DNA of 64,000 nucleotides, taken from NCBI RefSeq assembly GCF_003573695.1, contig NC_039361.1, positions 85,640,149 to 85,704,148 of the forward strand. Direction: 5' to 3'. The translations under genes and the position numbers were made by a program. Within the stretch, counting starts at the first letter, position 1. Each line of letters starts with the position of its first letter. A model generated the notes under the pieces. The model made no database searches. It was not told where the DNA came from and saw only the letters and a program-made list of their open reading frames with translations. Below, one piece after another: positions 1 to 10,095 of the stretch. Origin of the DNA: Papaver somniferum. Taxonomy: Eukaryota > Streptophyta > Magnoliopsida > Ranunculales > Papaveraceae.

Positions 1-710
1 AACTTGGTTACGAACGCCAAATCCTTTGGCCACGCCACACGTAACAACATGCTACACGTTTTCCACGAAAACACTCGAGACATCAAAAACATGTCACAAA
101 CTGGGGATGCTCATCAGGGTATTGGTCAGGCGGTTTACAGCGTGCGGCGTACACTACACCCATTACATGAAAGTGTCATAAGGGTGAGGAGGTTAGTAAA
201 TACAAGAAGTAATGGTGAAATGTTTCCTTCATTATGGAAACATCAATTCCAGGCGTTACCAGTTACCATTTTCTTCCATTTACTCAACCGTTTCCATTTT
301 TTTACGAGACCAGGGTACGTTTCATTGCGACTTGTATAAATAAGTCTCACCTAGTTCCACCAAAAACAAGTTTGGGTCAGGAGAATACAACGCTCAGAAA
401 TCACTTGTTAGCTTTCCATCTGTTAGCTTTTCACTTTCTGATACAAGCCGTCAAACAACTACTCTTCCCGAATCAACTATTCTGGTCTCAACACTCTCTT
501 CGCTTCCCTCCCTAGACAAACCCTTCTCCTTCACTTTGTGACCGAAACAAGTATGGAATTACCATTTCTTGGTTTAGGCCGGATTTGTACAGATTGATCT
601 CTCGAATCAAAGTACTCCCTTTGCAGTACATTGTTTAGGGTTTAGACTTGTTTCTCACCCACACACTCGAAATTACCAAAATCAGCGGAAACTGTTTTCA
701 CCCTCAAACA
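1..710 (+). repeat. 5' LTR of G1 (3' part only)
   Basis: The LTR enters from outside the window and ends at CAAACA just before the primer site. Positions 1-650 align with 11668-12309. The last 60 bp (651-710) have no partner because the right LTR is truncated. Short reading frames here are not coding. Confidence 0.7.
335..342 (+). promoter_or_regulatory. TATA box of G1 5' LTR
   Basis: TATAAATA lies in the LTR about 375 bp before its end and is conserved in the other LTR copy at 12001-12008. It is followed in both copies by TCTCACCTA-like sequence, the likely transcript start zone. That it drives the element's RNA is inferred from position. Confidence 0.55.
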
Positions 711-711
711 A

Positions 712-730
712 TTAGCGACCACAATGGGAG
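712..730 (+). other. Primer binding site of G1
   Basis: TTAGCGACCACAATGGGAG follows the LTR end by one base. G3 has TTGGCGACCACAGTGGGAG at the same place on the minus strand (25936-25954), and the next 15 bases (ATTAATCTCTCGGTT) are also shared. I do not assign the tRNA. Confidence 0.55.
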
Positions 731-1260
731 ATTAATCTCTCGGTTACAATATCAATTTTCAATTCATGCTTTCATACTTCAAACACCGATCTCAAGATGG
801 TAGAAGTAAAAAATCCGCTCGGGAATCAATGGCTAAATTATCAGCTATCACACGACAAGGAGTGACTAGGGACTTCTCGCGATCACGACAGTGCTTCCCA
901 CAAAACTCGGACTTGCACCCGGGAGATCCAGTTTCGTTAGGAGATCCAAAAAGACGAGTAAGTCTTGTTATGAAAAATACATGGTCTACTACTTCAAATC
1001 TTGACAGGGGTGATAAAAACCGATAGCCATATTGTTCCCATGTTTCATTTCATGCTTTCTACTGTCGCACAACATTTACAACTCCGTGACTTTCCTAGGG
1101 TACTCATACTACTTATAGTCATGACCAAAACAACATTATTCTAAAACAATTCATTCCAAAAGAATAATCCAAAATCCTCATAGATAATAGTTATCTATCA
1201 ATTCAAATCAAACCATAAAACTACGGCGGACATGCCTATGGATAGGGTTTGCACCAAGAC
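731..1260 (+). other. G1 leader, left of element A
   Basis: An 86-codon open frame (766-1026) is present but resembles nothing I recognise. The sequence contains GGGACTT-like words that recur through the G1 interior. It ends at AAGAC, the target site of element A, and resumes after 6069. Confidence 0.4.
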
Positions 1261-1585
1261 TAATGTAGGACTTCCTACTCTATTTCCTGTTATAGTTCTT
1301 CTTAGAACTTCCTATCATATTTCTTTATTTAAGATTTCCTTTCCTAGTTTGATTTGATTTCCTTTTCTAGTCTTAATTATATTGAGAACCTTGAAACCTA
1401 TATAAGAAGGCCTATTGTAGAGAAGTAATACAATTATACAACCATTATTATTATTTGATTAATATCAAACTTATCTTTTATTTTATTATCTTTATTTTAT
1501 CATCACTTTTGTGAGTCTATTGATCTCACACTAGTTTTTATCTTTATCGGATCTTTGATCCAAAACATACGCTTCCGCTACGTCA
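1261..1585 (+). repeat. 5' LTR of element A
   Basis: 325 bp, ending TACGTCA. It matches 5722-6064 closely; the right copy has about 18 extra bases near 5805. A TATATAAG box at 1399-1406 is a likely promoter; the right copy reads TATGTAAG. A near-identical AT-rich stretch follows in both. Confidence 0.88.
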
Positions 1586-1587
1586 AG

Positions 1588-1600
1588 TGGCATCAGAGCC
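1588..1600 (+). other. Primer binding site of element A (initiator Met tRNA type)
   Basis: TGGCATCAGAGCC lies two bases after the LTR end and differs by one base from TGGTATCAGAGCC, the common plant primer site complementary to the 3' end of initiator methionine tRNA. Confidence 0.8.
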
Positions 1601-1689
1601 ATGGTTGAGATTCGCTATTATTGAGTGTCTTAGCTTTGTTTCTATCCACGGTTAAGTACCTCCATTGAGTGCCTTAATTTCTTCGTTAT

Positions 1690-2012
1690 GGAAAAGGAAT
1701 TTCGTACTAGATTCATAGTAGATGGAGCAATCACTGACTTTATTATCGATCCACCAAGCCCGAAAAATTATATATCTTTTGGAGCATCAAATTACTTCAA
1801 GGAAAGGAATTACGGCGCATAGGATTTATTTGGCGGTTATATTGAATTTAGCTTCAACAAAAGTAAGTACATCAATTTTGCTTGTTGTGAATTATCTTTT
1901 AGGAACGATTTTCATGTGATATTAGGCAAGCCTTGGCTTTCAAGTGTGGGTGCTGTTTATAATGAAAGTTTGTATAGTTTTGATTTTCGTCAAGCAAACA
2001 TAATGATAGTTT
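1690..2012 (+). pseudogene. Retropepsin-like relic of element A
   Basis: In broken frames the sequence reads FIVDGAITDFIIDPPSP near the start and FHVILGKPWLSSVGAVYN towards the end (about 1905-1960). The spacing and the LGKPWL motif resemble the aspartic protease of Ty3 elements, where an LGRPW motif follows the active-site DSG/DTG. Here the active-site triad would be D-P-P, so catalysis is unlikely. The assignment is motif-based. If right, element A descends from a Ty3 element and has lost its polymerase. Confidence 0.45.
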
Positions 2013-2013
2013 A

Positions 2014-3660
2014 ATGGGATTCCATGAACCAACACCATTACAACGTTGGACTGAAAAAGAGAAGTCATATTTTTGGAAAGAATTCGATGAGATATTCCGA
2101 AAGAAGCCTTATTTTGAAGACTCTACAATAACATCAACTTCACAAGTACCTATCTTAGAAGAAGAAGAAGAAAATAACGACAATGAAGAATGTTCTAGTG
2201 TTGTTGAAATCCAACATCCACAAACCCTTGATTCTGTTGTTTCAATAACTTCTGATTTTATTCCTCAGAATGTGCATAATCAAGAGAAATATGAAACTTC
2301 CTTTAAGAATACACTTCCGCCAAGTCTCAAGGTTGCTGATGTTTCTCGTACTCCTCATATGGATTTTGTTATGCCAAATTTAAACTCTCATAACATCACT
2401 TGTTATGTTAAGTTTCTGCACTTTCCTATTTTATGGCATAAACAATTGAAGATAGAGAAGCAATCGAAGTACATTGTTTGTTGGGATGGGAGCTTGAAAT
2501 ACCTACCAAATTCAAGGGTGTATTCTTCGGAAGGTGGCAAGCATAATCCTTCTTATGAAAACTGCTTCGATGTGTTAACTATCTCCGTGAGTCGGAATTC
2601 AGTACTTGTTGGTTATGTCAGTAAGTTTATATCATTAAAACCGTTCTTCGCCGGCTACTTACGCTCAAATACAGATATAAAATTTGGTTCTTGTTTGAAC
2701 TCTTCACACGGGACGACTAGTTACGAAGTTTTATCTAGGACGTCTGATATTACAAAGGTATGTCAAGAACTTAATCCAAGTTTTCAGGGTGTTCTTTGCC
2801 AATATTTTGATATCCCACGAAAGCCTCTGTGGCTTGTGCTGTGTAAAATCTTAAAGAACGAACCTGAGAATGGTAACAACTTAATCAAGAGGAAGAAAGC
2901 TAAGAAAGGATTTCAAATAGCAGATGATAAAAATTTTACTGATCGTGCTCCACCAACAAGGCATTTCGGTGTTCTGGAGAAGTACATCCCTTATTCATGT
3001 TTACCGGAATGTTTAACTATCTTCCTGAGTGAGAATTCAATATTTGTCGGTTCCATTAACAAGACTATTCAAGTAAAACCCCTCGCAGCTGGGTACTTGC
3101 AATTGTTTATGCATTCAAATTCAGGATGGTGTTTGAACTCTTTAAACTGGATTAGAAAATATGAGGATTCATCCAGAGTGTGTGAAGTTCACAGAATATG
3201 TGAGGAAGCTTTCACAAGTTCTGATGTTGTTCCCAGCCAAGAGTATGAGATTCCACGAAAACCCCCTTGGTTTGTGGATGTGCTTTTGCTGTGTAAATCC
3301 CTATGGAGAAGAAAACGAAAAGAGGATACTAATGCTCACTCTACTATGTGCCCAACCACAACAATCATGGCAAAAGTGTTATCTCGAAAGAGAGAAGGTT
3401 TACAAATGTTGTTAGTGGCAGATATACATCTTGGAAATATTATTTTCTTGAAGGAAAGTTTTAAGGGATCAGCTGACAGTATATACATCATAAACTTTGG
3501 AAAAATATGGGGCAATATTACAATGGCAGCTAGTGTTATTATTTTCATCAAGAACCCACAAGACGTTATTATTCAAGATGTTAGTCCATATGGGCAGGCG
3601 ACTGTTCTGAGATTTTCTGATTATACTGGTGATCAACACCTAAAAGGAAGATTCACCTAG
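2014..3660 (+). CDS. 548-codon frame of element A, unknown protein
   Basis: A long open frame with no domain I recognise. It begins MGFHEPTPLQRWTEKEK, has an acidic stretch near residues 50-60 (EEEEENNDNEE), and then two related modules. Module one (about residues 185-275) has LTISVSRNSVLVGYVSKF then SCLNSS then DIPRKPLW. Module two (about 330-425) has LTIFLSENSIFVGSINKT then WCLNSL then EIPRKPPWF. A third IPRKPHW lies downstream near 4890 in another frame. The modules therefore arose by internal duplication. The stop is a single TAG, and the same frame stays open to 4386. It may be a non-canonical retroelement protein or captured host sequence. A real protein is suggested by length alone. 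Confidence 0.5.
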   Translation: MGFHEPTPLQRWTEKEKSYFWKEFDEIFRKKPYFEDSTITSTSQVPILEEEEENNDNEECSSVVEIQHPQTLDSVVSITSDFIPQNVHNQEKYETSFKNTLPPSLKVADVSRTPHMDFVMPNLNSHNITCYVKFLHFPILWHKQLKIEKQSKYIVCWDGSLKYLPNSRVYSSEGGKHNPSYENCFDVLTISVSRNSVLVGYVSKFISLKPFFAGYLRSNTDIKFGSCLNSSHGTTSYEVLSRTSDITKVCQELNPSFQGVLCQYFDIPRKPLWLVLCKILKNEPENGNNLIKRKKAKKGFQIADDKNFTDRAPPTRHFGVLEKYIPYSCLPECLTIFLSENSIFVGSINKTIQVKPLAAGYLQLFMHSNSGWCLNSLNWIRKYEDSSRVCEVHRICEEAFTSSDVVPSQEYEIPRKPPWFVDVLLLCKSLWRRKRKEDTNAHSTMCPTTTIMAKVLSRKREGLQMLLVADIHLGNIIFLKESFKGSADSIYIINFGKIWGNITMAASVIIFIKNPQDVIIQDVSPYGQATVLRFSDYTGDQHLKGRFT

Positions 3661-4386
3661 GATACATTCACTAATAAGATGCAAAAACCTTTCACTGAAC
3701 CGCGTCTTCTCATCTTTACCGACCCAAGGATTGACTTTCAGCCAATCAAGGAAGCTACTCTTGGGCGCCATCTGATGAACTATATAGTTATTCTACTCGG
3801 GGCATGGAGACGTAAAACGGAAAGAACCCAGATTCAGATGATAAATTCCATGCTTTCCCGGTTAGTTAAAAGTAAAGCAAACCTGCCTGTGATGTTTAGA
3901 ATGACAATAATTGTCGACTCAATCTCATATTCTCCAATTGGTACTTATTATCTCACAGAATACAATGAAGTTTTCACCAAGGAATGTTTTCTTTTCTGTG
4001 GTCGTGTTGTTCAGCACGTTGCAACTATGAAGACTCAAGATGCATCTGAAGTTAAGGTTAAAAATGAAGATATTATCACAATATGGCAATCGATATTGAA
4101 CTTAACTGGATATTCTAATCTAAGTCTTATTCTTAGGGTTCTTCTGAATTCTGGTTTGAGAACTCAAGGTTTGGCTTCACGATGTTTGTCCTTTGACCCA
4201 GGTGGAACAATTACTGCTGGGTTGAATTGTGATGCCTTGTTTTGCGTCAGAAAAAGTTTCAGGATTTTTAGAGCGGTGTTGACAGTACATGAAAGGCCTA
4301 TGGACGTTTTTATTTGCTGGGTTCCGGTTTATAGTAAAGCTAAGATAGCTGATATCAAAATAAATTTGACGTCAGTGGAGAGTTAG
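3661..4386 (+). CDS. Continuation of the element A frame after an in-frame TAG
   Basis: This frame is in phase with the 548-codon frame and separated from it only by TAG at 3658-3660. The first methionine is at 3679. The 235-residue product ([17 protein letters not shown] onward) has no recognised domain. Residues near the end read [19 protein letters not shown] stop-codon readthrough product of about 790 residues is possible, as in some gag-pol arrangements, but a simple nonsense mutation explains it as well. The exonuclease-like frame starts just before this one ends, in a different phase. Confidence 0.4.
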   Translation, partial: DTFTNKMQKPFTEPRLLIFTDPRIDFQPIKEATLGRHLMNYIVILLGAWRRKTERTQIQMINSMLSRLVKSKANLPVMFRMTIIVDSISYSPIGTYYLTEYNEVFTKECFLFCGRVVQHVATMKTQDASEVKVKNEDIITIWQSILNLTGYSNLSLILRVLLNSGLRTQGLASRCLSFDPGGTITAGLNCDALFCVRKSFRIFRAVLTVHERPMDVFICWVPVYSKAKIADIKINLTSVES

Positions 4387-4852
4387 AGGCTGTAGTTCAA
4401 GTGTGTATTATAGATGGGGATATAGAGATGAAACTCGATACATTTGTGAAACCCAGTAAGCCTGTTGTTAACTGTAGAACTGAAATAATTGTGATCACTG
4501 CTAAGGATTTGGCAGGAGTTACTTGTTTGTTGGCAGATATACTAGCGTCGCAGGGACTATTTTGGTCAGTCATAATTTAAATTATGATCTGCGAATACTG
4601 GTATTGGATCATGTAAGGGTTATCGACATACCGTTTGTTCTTATATGTACAGATGGATGTACCTATGGAATTACTCGCCGGAAAAAGAATGTGATTGGCC
4701 ATGACCTCAGGGGAAAAAGAGTTTCTAAAGCTTCAAAACATAGAGACTCTTTTATAGCTGTACTAAAGGTATGTAATCCAAGTAATCCAATGATCGTTTT
4801 ATTGAATCGGTCGAATTATTTTTGTGATTTCTTGGAAGTGAAAGAAATTTAG
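4365..4852 (+). pseudogene. Fragment of SDN-type 3'-5' exonuclease domain inside element A
   Basis: In one frame the sequence reads VVQVCIIDGD, then KLDTFVKPSKPVVN, RTEIIVITAKDLAGVTC and LADI. A second frame from about 4523 continues GTILVSHNLNYDLRIL, then LDHVRVIDIPFV and IGHDLRGK. This order is that of the DEDDh exonuclease domain of plant SMALL RNA DEGRADING NUCLEASE and REXO-type proteins, which trim 3' ends of small RNAs. The D of HNLNYDL matches the second catalytic aspartate. The first motif (usually DCEM) is not visible. About ten residues between the two halves are missing with a frameshift. The fragment is therefore inactive as it stands. It is intronless here, which fits capture through RNA but does not prove it. 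Confidence 0.72.
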
Positions 4853-5041
4853 CGTGGTGTTCCTAACCAAGATTATGAGATTCCACGAAAACCTCATTGG
4901 GTTATTTGTGTTGGTTTCCGCAAGCTAAGTCAAAGTTTTGCAGGAATTCTAAGACTTATTGGTTTATCTACTGCGGCAGATTCCTGGAATGAGGTATCCT
5001 TATCTAACACCATTAATACTCTACTGTCTTGTCTGCCTAAG

Positions 5042-5836
5042 TTGTTTTGTATGGTTTGGGTAACGAGATATTATATGGAAAGCTGGCAATATTGGTATAC
5101 CAAATATGCCTGGGAACAAGTTGTTGAACGAGTTAAGGATGCTGGAGCGAGTGTTCAGAAATGGGCTATTAAAATTATTCCTAATGTTAACTATTCGGAG
5201 TATGCTAGTGCCTACCTACTGAAGATTCTACTAGTTGGTGATGCAAAGAATCTAATAAATGATGATCTCTGTCACCGTTTCCTACCATATGATCCTGGAA
5301 AAGATGCTTGTGCTATTATAACGAACTTAATGATTGATGACCAGAGTATACAAGTGGGCCTTATTCAGAGTTTGTTTAAGCTATGGTATGAATACAAGCA
5401 TAAAGATCATATAACTAGTAAGGGGAAAGGTTGTTTCAAATGTGGTACCCTTAATCACATTCCCAAAGATTGCACTGCGGACCAGATATATAAAGCACAT
5501 GGCAGTGAAGATTCGAAAAATGATGAAAGTAGGCATGAAGATCTTCGACATTGTTTTCAACCTAATGCCCCTGGCGGCGACGATGTTTATCTTGTTATAC
5601 CGAACTCATGGTATCTGGTAGATGATGGTCTTGGTCGTCGTTTCCAACCATATGACCCTGGCAAGTACGTTTGTCTCTCTACATTGAACTCGTGGTCGAG
5701 TTCTTTTCAAGAAGAGGGGCCTGATGTAGGACATCCTGCTCTATTTCCTATTATAGTTATTCTTAGAACTTCCTATCATGTTTCTTTATTTAAGATTTCC
5801 TTTCCTAGTTCTAGTGTGTTTCCTAGTTTGGTTTGA
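5042..5836 (+). CDS. CCHC zinc-knuckle frame at 3' end of element A
   Basis: The 264-codon frame has a zinc knuckle CFKCGTLNHIPKDC (5432-5473; spacing C-2-C-4-H-4-C), the type that binds RNA in retroelement Gag. The motif group RFLPYDPGKDAC, CFQPNAPGGDDV and RFQPYDPGKYVC recurs three times (about 5276, 5555 and 5636), so it too has internal duplication. The last 38 codons run into the right LTR (from 5722). In ordinary LTR elements the knuckle lies near the 5' end, in Gag; here it is at the 3' end. No polymerase motifs are present. Function unknown; a nucleic-acid-binding role is inferred from the knuckle only. Confidence 0.5.
   Translation: MFCMVWVTRYYMESWQYWYTKYAWEQVVERVKDAGASVQKWAIKIIPNVNYSEYASAYLLKILLVGDAKNLINDDLCHRFLPYDPGKDACAIITNLMIDDQSIQVGLIQSLFKLWYEYKHKDHITSKGKGCFKCGTLNHIPKDCTADQIYKAHGSEDSKNDESRHEDLRHCFQPNAPGGDDVYLVIPNSWYLVDDGLGRRFQPYDPGKYVCLSTLNSWSSSFQEEGPDVGHPALFPIIVILRTSYHVSLFKISFPSSSVFPSLV
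5711..5721 (+). other. Polypurine tract of element A
   Basis: GAAGAGGGGCC abuts the right LTR, the place where plus-strand DNA synthesis is primed in LTR elements. Confidence 0.65.
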
Positions 5837-6064
5837 TTTCCTTTTCTAGTCTTAATTATATTGAGAACCTTGAAACCTATGTAAGAAGGCCTATTGTAGA
5901 GAAGTAATACAACTCTACAACCAATATTATTATTTGATTAATATCAAATTTATCTTTTATTTTATTATCTTTATTTTATCATCACTTTTGTGAATCTATG
6001 GATATCACACTAGTTTTTATCTTTATTGGATCTTTGATCCAAAACATACGCTTTCGCTACGTCA
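5722..6064 (+). repeat. 3' LTR of element A
   Basis: 343 bp, TGATGTAGG...TACGTCA, with canonical TG/CA ends. It is flanked by the target duplication AAGAC at 6065-6069. It matches 1261-1585. Confidence 0.88.
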
Positions 6065-6410
6065 AAGACGGAAGAACAAGCTAAAGGAGGAACGCTGGAA
6101 TACATACATGGAATATGCTTGTTGTGTTGCTACTAGCTCCAAGACAAGAGAATAAAACTGATGATACGGGATAAAGAAGATGGATAACGCCTTTTATAGG
6201 CACGATGTTTTTGGAGATCAAATGGAGGAAGGTTTCTTATTTTTGGTTACACATGGAAAGAGGCAACCTGGCCCGCTAGCAACGCTCCATGGCGCCAACA
6301 AGCCGTGGCCAAGCTAGCGCCAAGAGACCGCCAGCGCCATCTCCACGCTCCAGCCGGAACCATCTCCACATTCTAGTCGGCTCCATCTCCACGTCCCCTC
6401 CACTCCTAGA

Positions 6411-6610
6411 CAGCGCCAGCAGCCTGCATCCTTCCAGCGCCAACAGCTTGCATCCTTCCAGCGCTAACAACTTGCATCCTCTCCAGCGCTAACAGCTTGC
6501 ATCCTTCCAGCGCTAACAACTTGCATCTTTTCAGCGCTAACAACTTACGTCTTTTCCAGCGCCAGCAGCTTGCATCCTTCCAGCGTTAACAACTTGCACC
6601 CTTCCAGCGC
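6411..6610 (+). repeat. 24-26 bp minisatellite in G1
   Basis: About eight imperfect copies of a unit of the form CCAGCGCTAACAACTTGCAT plus CCTT. Related GC-rich repeats occur at 8980-9190 (GCCAGGCCAACAGTCCGC-like, then CCAATGCTAACGGCTCC-like). They produce spurious frames on both strands. Confidence 0.8.
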
Positions 6611-9480
6611 CATCTCTTCCCTCCACATCCATCCAGAGTCCAACTCCATCTTCTCCGCTCCACAACCAGCCAAAGCAGCGGCATCCTCACCCTTCGAAAC
6701 AACGCCATGGCTCCAGCACTCCGTGATCAAAACCGCACCATCTCTGCATGATACACCTACGTTCACCAGAACCAGAGTCGCTTCCGCCACCCCAACATTT
6801 CTTCAAGTATGATAGCTCCAACCGTCACCAGAGCCGCTGCTACTCCACCATCATGGTGACTATAAGAGCCGGAAGAAGCCAACCTCCTTTTACCACTGTT
6901 GATTTGATGAAAAGACAAAAGGTTCTCGTGATGCTCAGACAGACGTGTCTATAACTCAGAAAGAGATACCTATTTCCTCAAGACACTGAAGGATCGACCA
7001 CCATAAAAGTCACGTCAACTCAAGAGGGATCTAACAAGGAATACTTTTAACATCCGGCGCAGGCACTTCATCAGGACGTGCGTTTATAGATGAAGGGGCT
7101 CGCGTTGCTCTTGAACGCCCGGTAGAAGGTAATTGGAAATCCAATTTCATCACACGTAAAGATCAGGAGCAACTTCTCCAAATTCGAGGCAAAGGAAATC
7201 AGCAACCCTCCTGAGTTCACAGAGACCATCTTACCGTCAGGAGCCACATGATTTCTGGGGACTTAGCCCACAAAATCGTGCAGTCTGGATGAAATATTTA
7301 TATGAGATTCTATATTTCTTCAAGGCGCAGCGTCAAGACATATTTGCAACCCTCAACCACACTGCATCACGAAAGCATTTGTTCCCAGCCAAAGAAGTCG
7401 TTCCCAAATTCCAACCTCTCATGGAAAGCACGATTGATAGATAGGACTGGGGACTCATAACCACTATTCACTTGAAGGATGTCGAGTTTGACAGCACGCT
7501 GATTGACGCTGCTCCGCTTCAACGTTCGCTCCAGCAGCCGCTTCGCTTCAACGTCCTCCAGCAGAGGCTCCGTTTCAACTTAAGCTCCAGCACCCGCTTC
7601 GCTTCAGTATTCTCTCCATAAGCTGATCCAGAATCCGAAGCCGAAGCCTCAACGTTTTGCTCCGTAAGTTTCAACGTCCTCTCCAATAGCCGAAGCCGCT
7701 TCAACGCCTCTTTCCTTGCCAAGGATCATGACATAACCTCCACTCCTTCCTGCCAAGGGTCGTGCCACCATACTCCCTGTGTCAAGGATCATGATCGCAG
7801 CCAGCCAATTTTCGTAGTCATGGCCACCATTCGATCTATCCCGCCAAATCTCGTGGTCATGAAAAGTTTGCTCGCTTACGCATCCCGCCAACCCCTTTAC
7901 TTCCATGGACTCCCATACAATTCCATCCAACCTACTTTGTTCCCACGATAATGTAGTCTCTTCTGCTTCCACGAACTGTTGCCGCTCGTTTTTTTATACC
8001 ATCCAGAGCTTCACCATAGCAACAATCACTACAAAGATGGAAACATGTAAACCACACTTGGGGACTGAGGATCTACATGGATTCTCTTCACTGTCAAAGC
8101 TCAGAATACACGGTCAACCAAAAGGTCGTAGCCACGAAAAGGTCATCTACCCTTCAAGGGTGTAGAGTAAGAATATCATCACCTCTCTGTCTACAAGACG
8201 CCTGCAACACTTTACAAGGCCGCGGTGGACCCCAACCCTTCTCAGAGAATCAACTTCAGGAACTAAAGAAAAGTGCGACTGGGGACTTCCCATCTCAGTC
8301 CATCCCGGTGATCATCAAAGATTCATGAGATAACTCCAGAGATGCGGCTGAAACATTTTCTTGAAGAAATAGAGGGAGCCACGATAAACAACATAACTTT
8401 CTCATTTCTACCTCTTCGCTATCCAGAATATTTCGTCCATATGATATTTTGAGCATCCCAGTGTCACATCCAGAAGAGTACAATAAGCTTTACCAAATCC
8501 CGTGGACGCGGGTTCAAGATGATTCAATGAAAGTAAGCTACACACGGGGACTACCAGCACGTGACACTTTCACTCCCTTCAACCAGGTTATTTCTGATTT
8601 CAACATCATCCCTGTCGAAGTTTTACGAGCCGAATTTACGCAAAGCCACCAACGCAAGAGTCACGAATTCTCTATGCCTCCCGAAAAAGAACCCATAGTA
8701 TTTGGCTAACATCATCTTCGCTCATGCCAGCTACAAGAGATTGAAAGAGAAACGCTAGAGTACATACCTTGAATATGCTTTCCCGATTTATTGTTGCCGC
8801 TCTACCGCTAACACCAGGGCGTGAGAACAAAGATATGAGATAAAAAGGAGAGCTAACCCTTTTTATATAGGCGTGACACTTTTGGAATTCGAATAAGGAA
8901 AGGATCTCCTATTTGAGCTACGCATGAAAAAAGGCAACCAGGCCCGCAAGGGCAAGCTTCACAGTGCCAACAATCCGCGCCCGTGCCAGGCCAACAGTCC
9001 GCACCGTGCCAAGCCAAGCCAGCGCCCGCGCCAGGCCAACAGTCCGCGTCTGGCCTAGCCAACAGCCAGCGCCCTCCGAGTCTAAGCCGACCAATGCTAA
9101 CGGCTCGTTCCAAGCCAATCCAATGCTAACGGCTCCAAGTCCAAGCCGACCAATGCTAATGGCTCCCCTTCACGCCAAGTCTATGCTAGCGGCTCCGTCC
9201 CGCGTTTTCAATCCTAGCCCAGATGACGTACAACCATTCCAAATCGATGTCAACAGTATGCATCCCGGCCAGAAATCGCCCCTACCACTCCGCGGCCTAA
9301 CCCGCAGCGCCACGAGCAGAATTTACGCAAAGCCGCAAAATGCAAGAATCACGGATTCTCATTACTTCCCGAAAAAGGTTAGACGGATCTTCCTGACCAT
9401 CTTTCATGACTTGTCGTTTCGATGCTGTCATTGTCTGTCCCCATCTTATGCTTACCTCGCAACAATGCCCTTGTTTCGAG

Positions 9481-9496
9481 CTAAGCAGGGACTTAA
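9481..9496 (+). other. Polypurine tract of G1
   Basis: CTAAGCAGGGACTTAA directly precedes the LTR start TGTTGATGG. The reverse complement at 19940-19955 in G3 reads TAAGCAGGGGACTTAA. Confidence 0.6.
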
Positions 9497-9764
9497 TGTT
9501 GATGGTGGTTTTTAGCTTAGGTTTAAAATCGTAAAACCTTAGTCAAACAATGACGTCATATTTGAGTAATAATGTCGCCACTAGCACATTTATCGAACCG
9601 TTCAACATGTCTGCGTAAAATTACCGGGATACCTTTTTTACGTATATGCCATGCTCCACGGCAGAGATCTCGGTACTGACTGGCATCATCTCTACACATG
9701 CCAGCCAAGCATGCTAGACAAACGTGCCAATGGCATGCTATGCCAGCCACATCTCCGCGTCAAA

Positions 9765-10095
9765 GGCATGCCGACCATGCCAGACGCACCACCATGCCAG
9801 CCACATCTCCGCGCCAAGGCATGCCAACCATGCCAGCCGCACCACGGTGCCAATGGCATGCCATGCCATCCACATCTCCACGCCAAGGCATGCCAACCAT
9901 GCCAACCGCACCACAGTGCCAATGGCATACCATTCCAGCCACATATCCGCGCCAAGGCATGCCAACCATGCCAGCAGCACCACAATGCCAATGGAATACC
10001 ATGCCAGTCACATCTCCGTGCCAAGGCATGCCAACCATGCCAGCCGCACCACAGTACCAATGCCATACCATTCCAGCCACATCTCCGCGCCAAAG
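9765..10095 (+). repeat. 69-bp tandem array in G1 LTR
   Basis: GGCATGCC starts at 9765, 9818, 9887, 9956 and 10025, giving spacings of 53, 69, 69 and 69. Units carry CATGCCAACCATGCCAGCC and CCACATCTCCGCGCCAAGG. GGCATGCC is itself palindromic. The open frames of 81-186 codons seen here on both strands are by-products of the array. Confidence 0.85.

Larger units (their letters stand above)
1261..6064 (+). mobile_element. Short-LTR retroelement A carrying a host exonuclease fragment
   Basis: LTRs at 1261-1585 and 5722-6064 flank a 4.1-kb interior. The 5-bp target duplication AAGAC (1256-1260 and 6065-6069) is exact. An initiator-Met-type primer site (1588-1600) follows the left LTR, and the purine tract GAAGAGGGGCC precedes the right one. 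The interior has a protease-like relic, a long frame interrupted by one TAG, a fragment of an SDN-type exonuclease domain and a 3' frame with a CCHC zinc knuckle. No reverse transcriptase or integrase motif is visible, so movement would need help from another element. The left LTR starts TAATG where the right starts TGATG, a G-to-A change at the canonical TG. Confidence 0.85.
6065..9496 (+). other. G1 interior right of element A, no recognisable gene
   Basis: About 3.4 kb with only short open frames. A diverged repeat links 6083-6300 to 8746-8960: both contain an AACGCT..ATACAT..TGAATATGCTT-like start, a TTTATAGGC..TTTTTGGA-like middle and a GGCAACC..GGCCCGC end. Serine- and proline-rich low-complexity frames come from the minisatellites. 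GGGGACT-type words recur (7446, 8057, 8282 and others). I find no gag or pol motif. Confidence 0.5.

Noticed and set aside
1261..6064. Element A as an autonomous copia or gypsy element
   Set aside because: No reverse transcriptase or integrase motif could be found in any frame; only a weak protease-like relic and a zinc knuckle.
6276..6812. Repeat-rich frames (SSANNLHP and LLALEGCK types)
   Set aside because: They come from a 24-26 bp minisatellite read on both strands.
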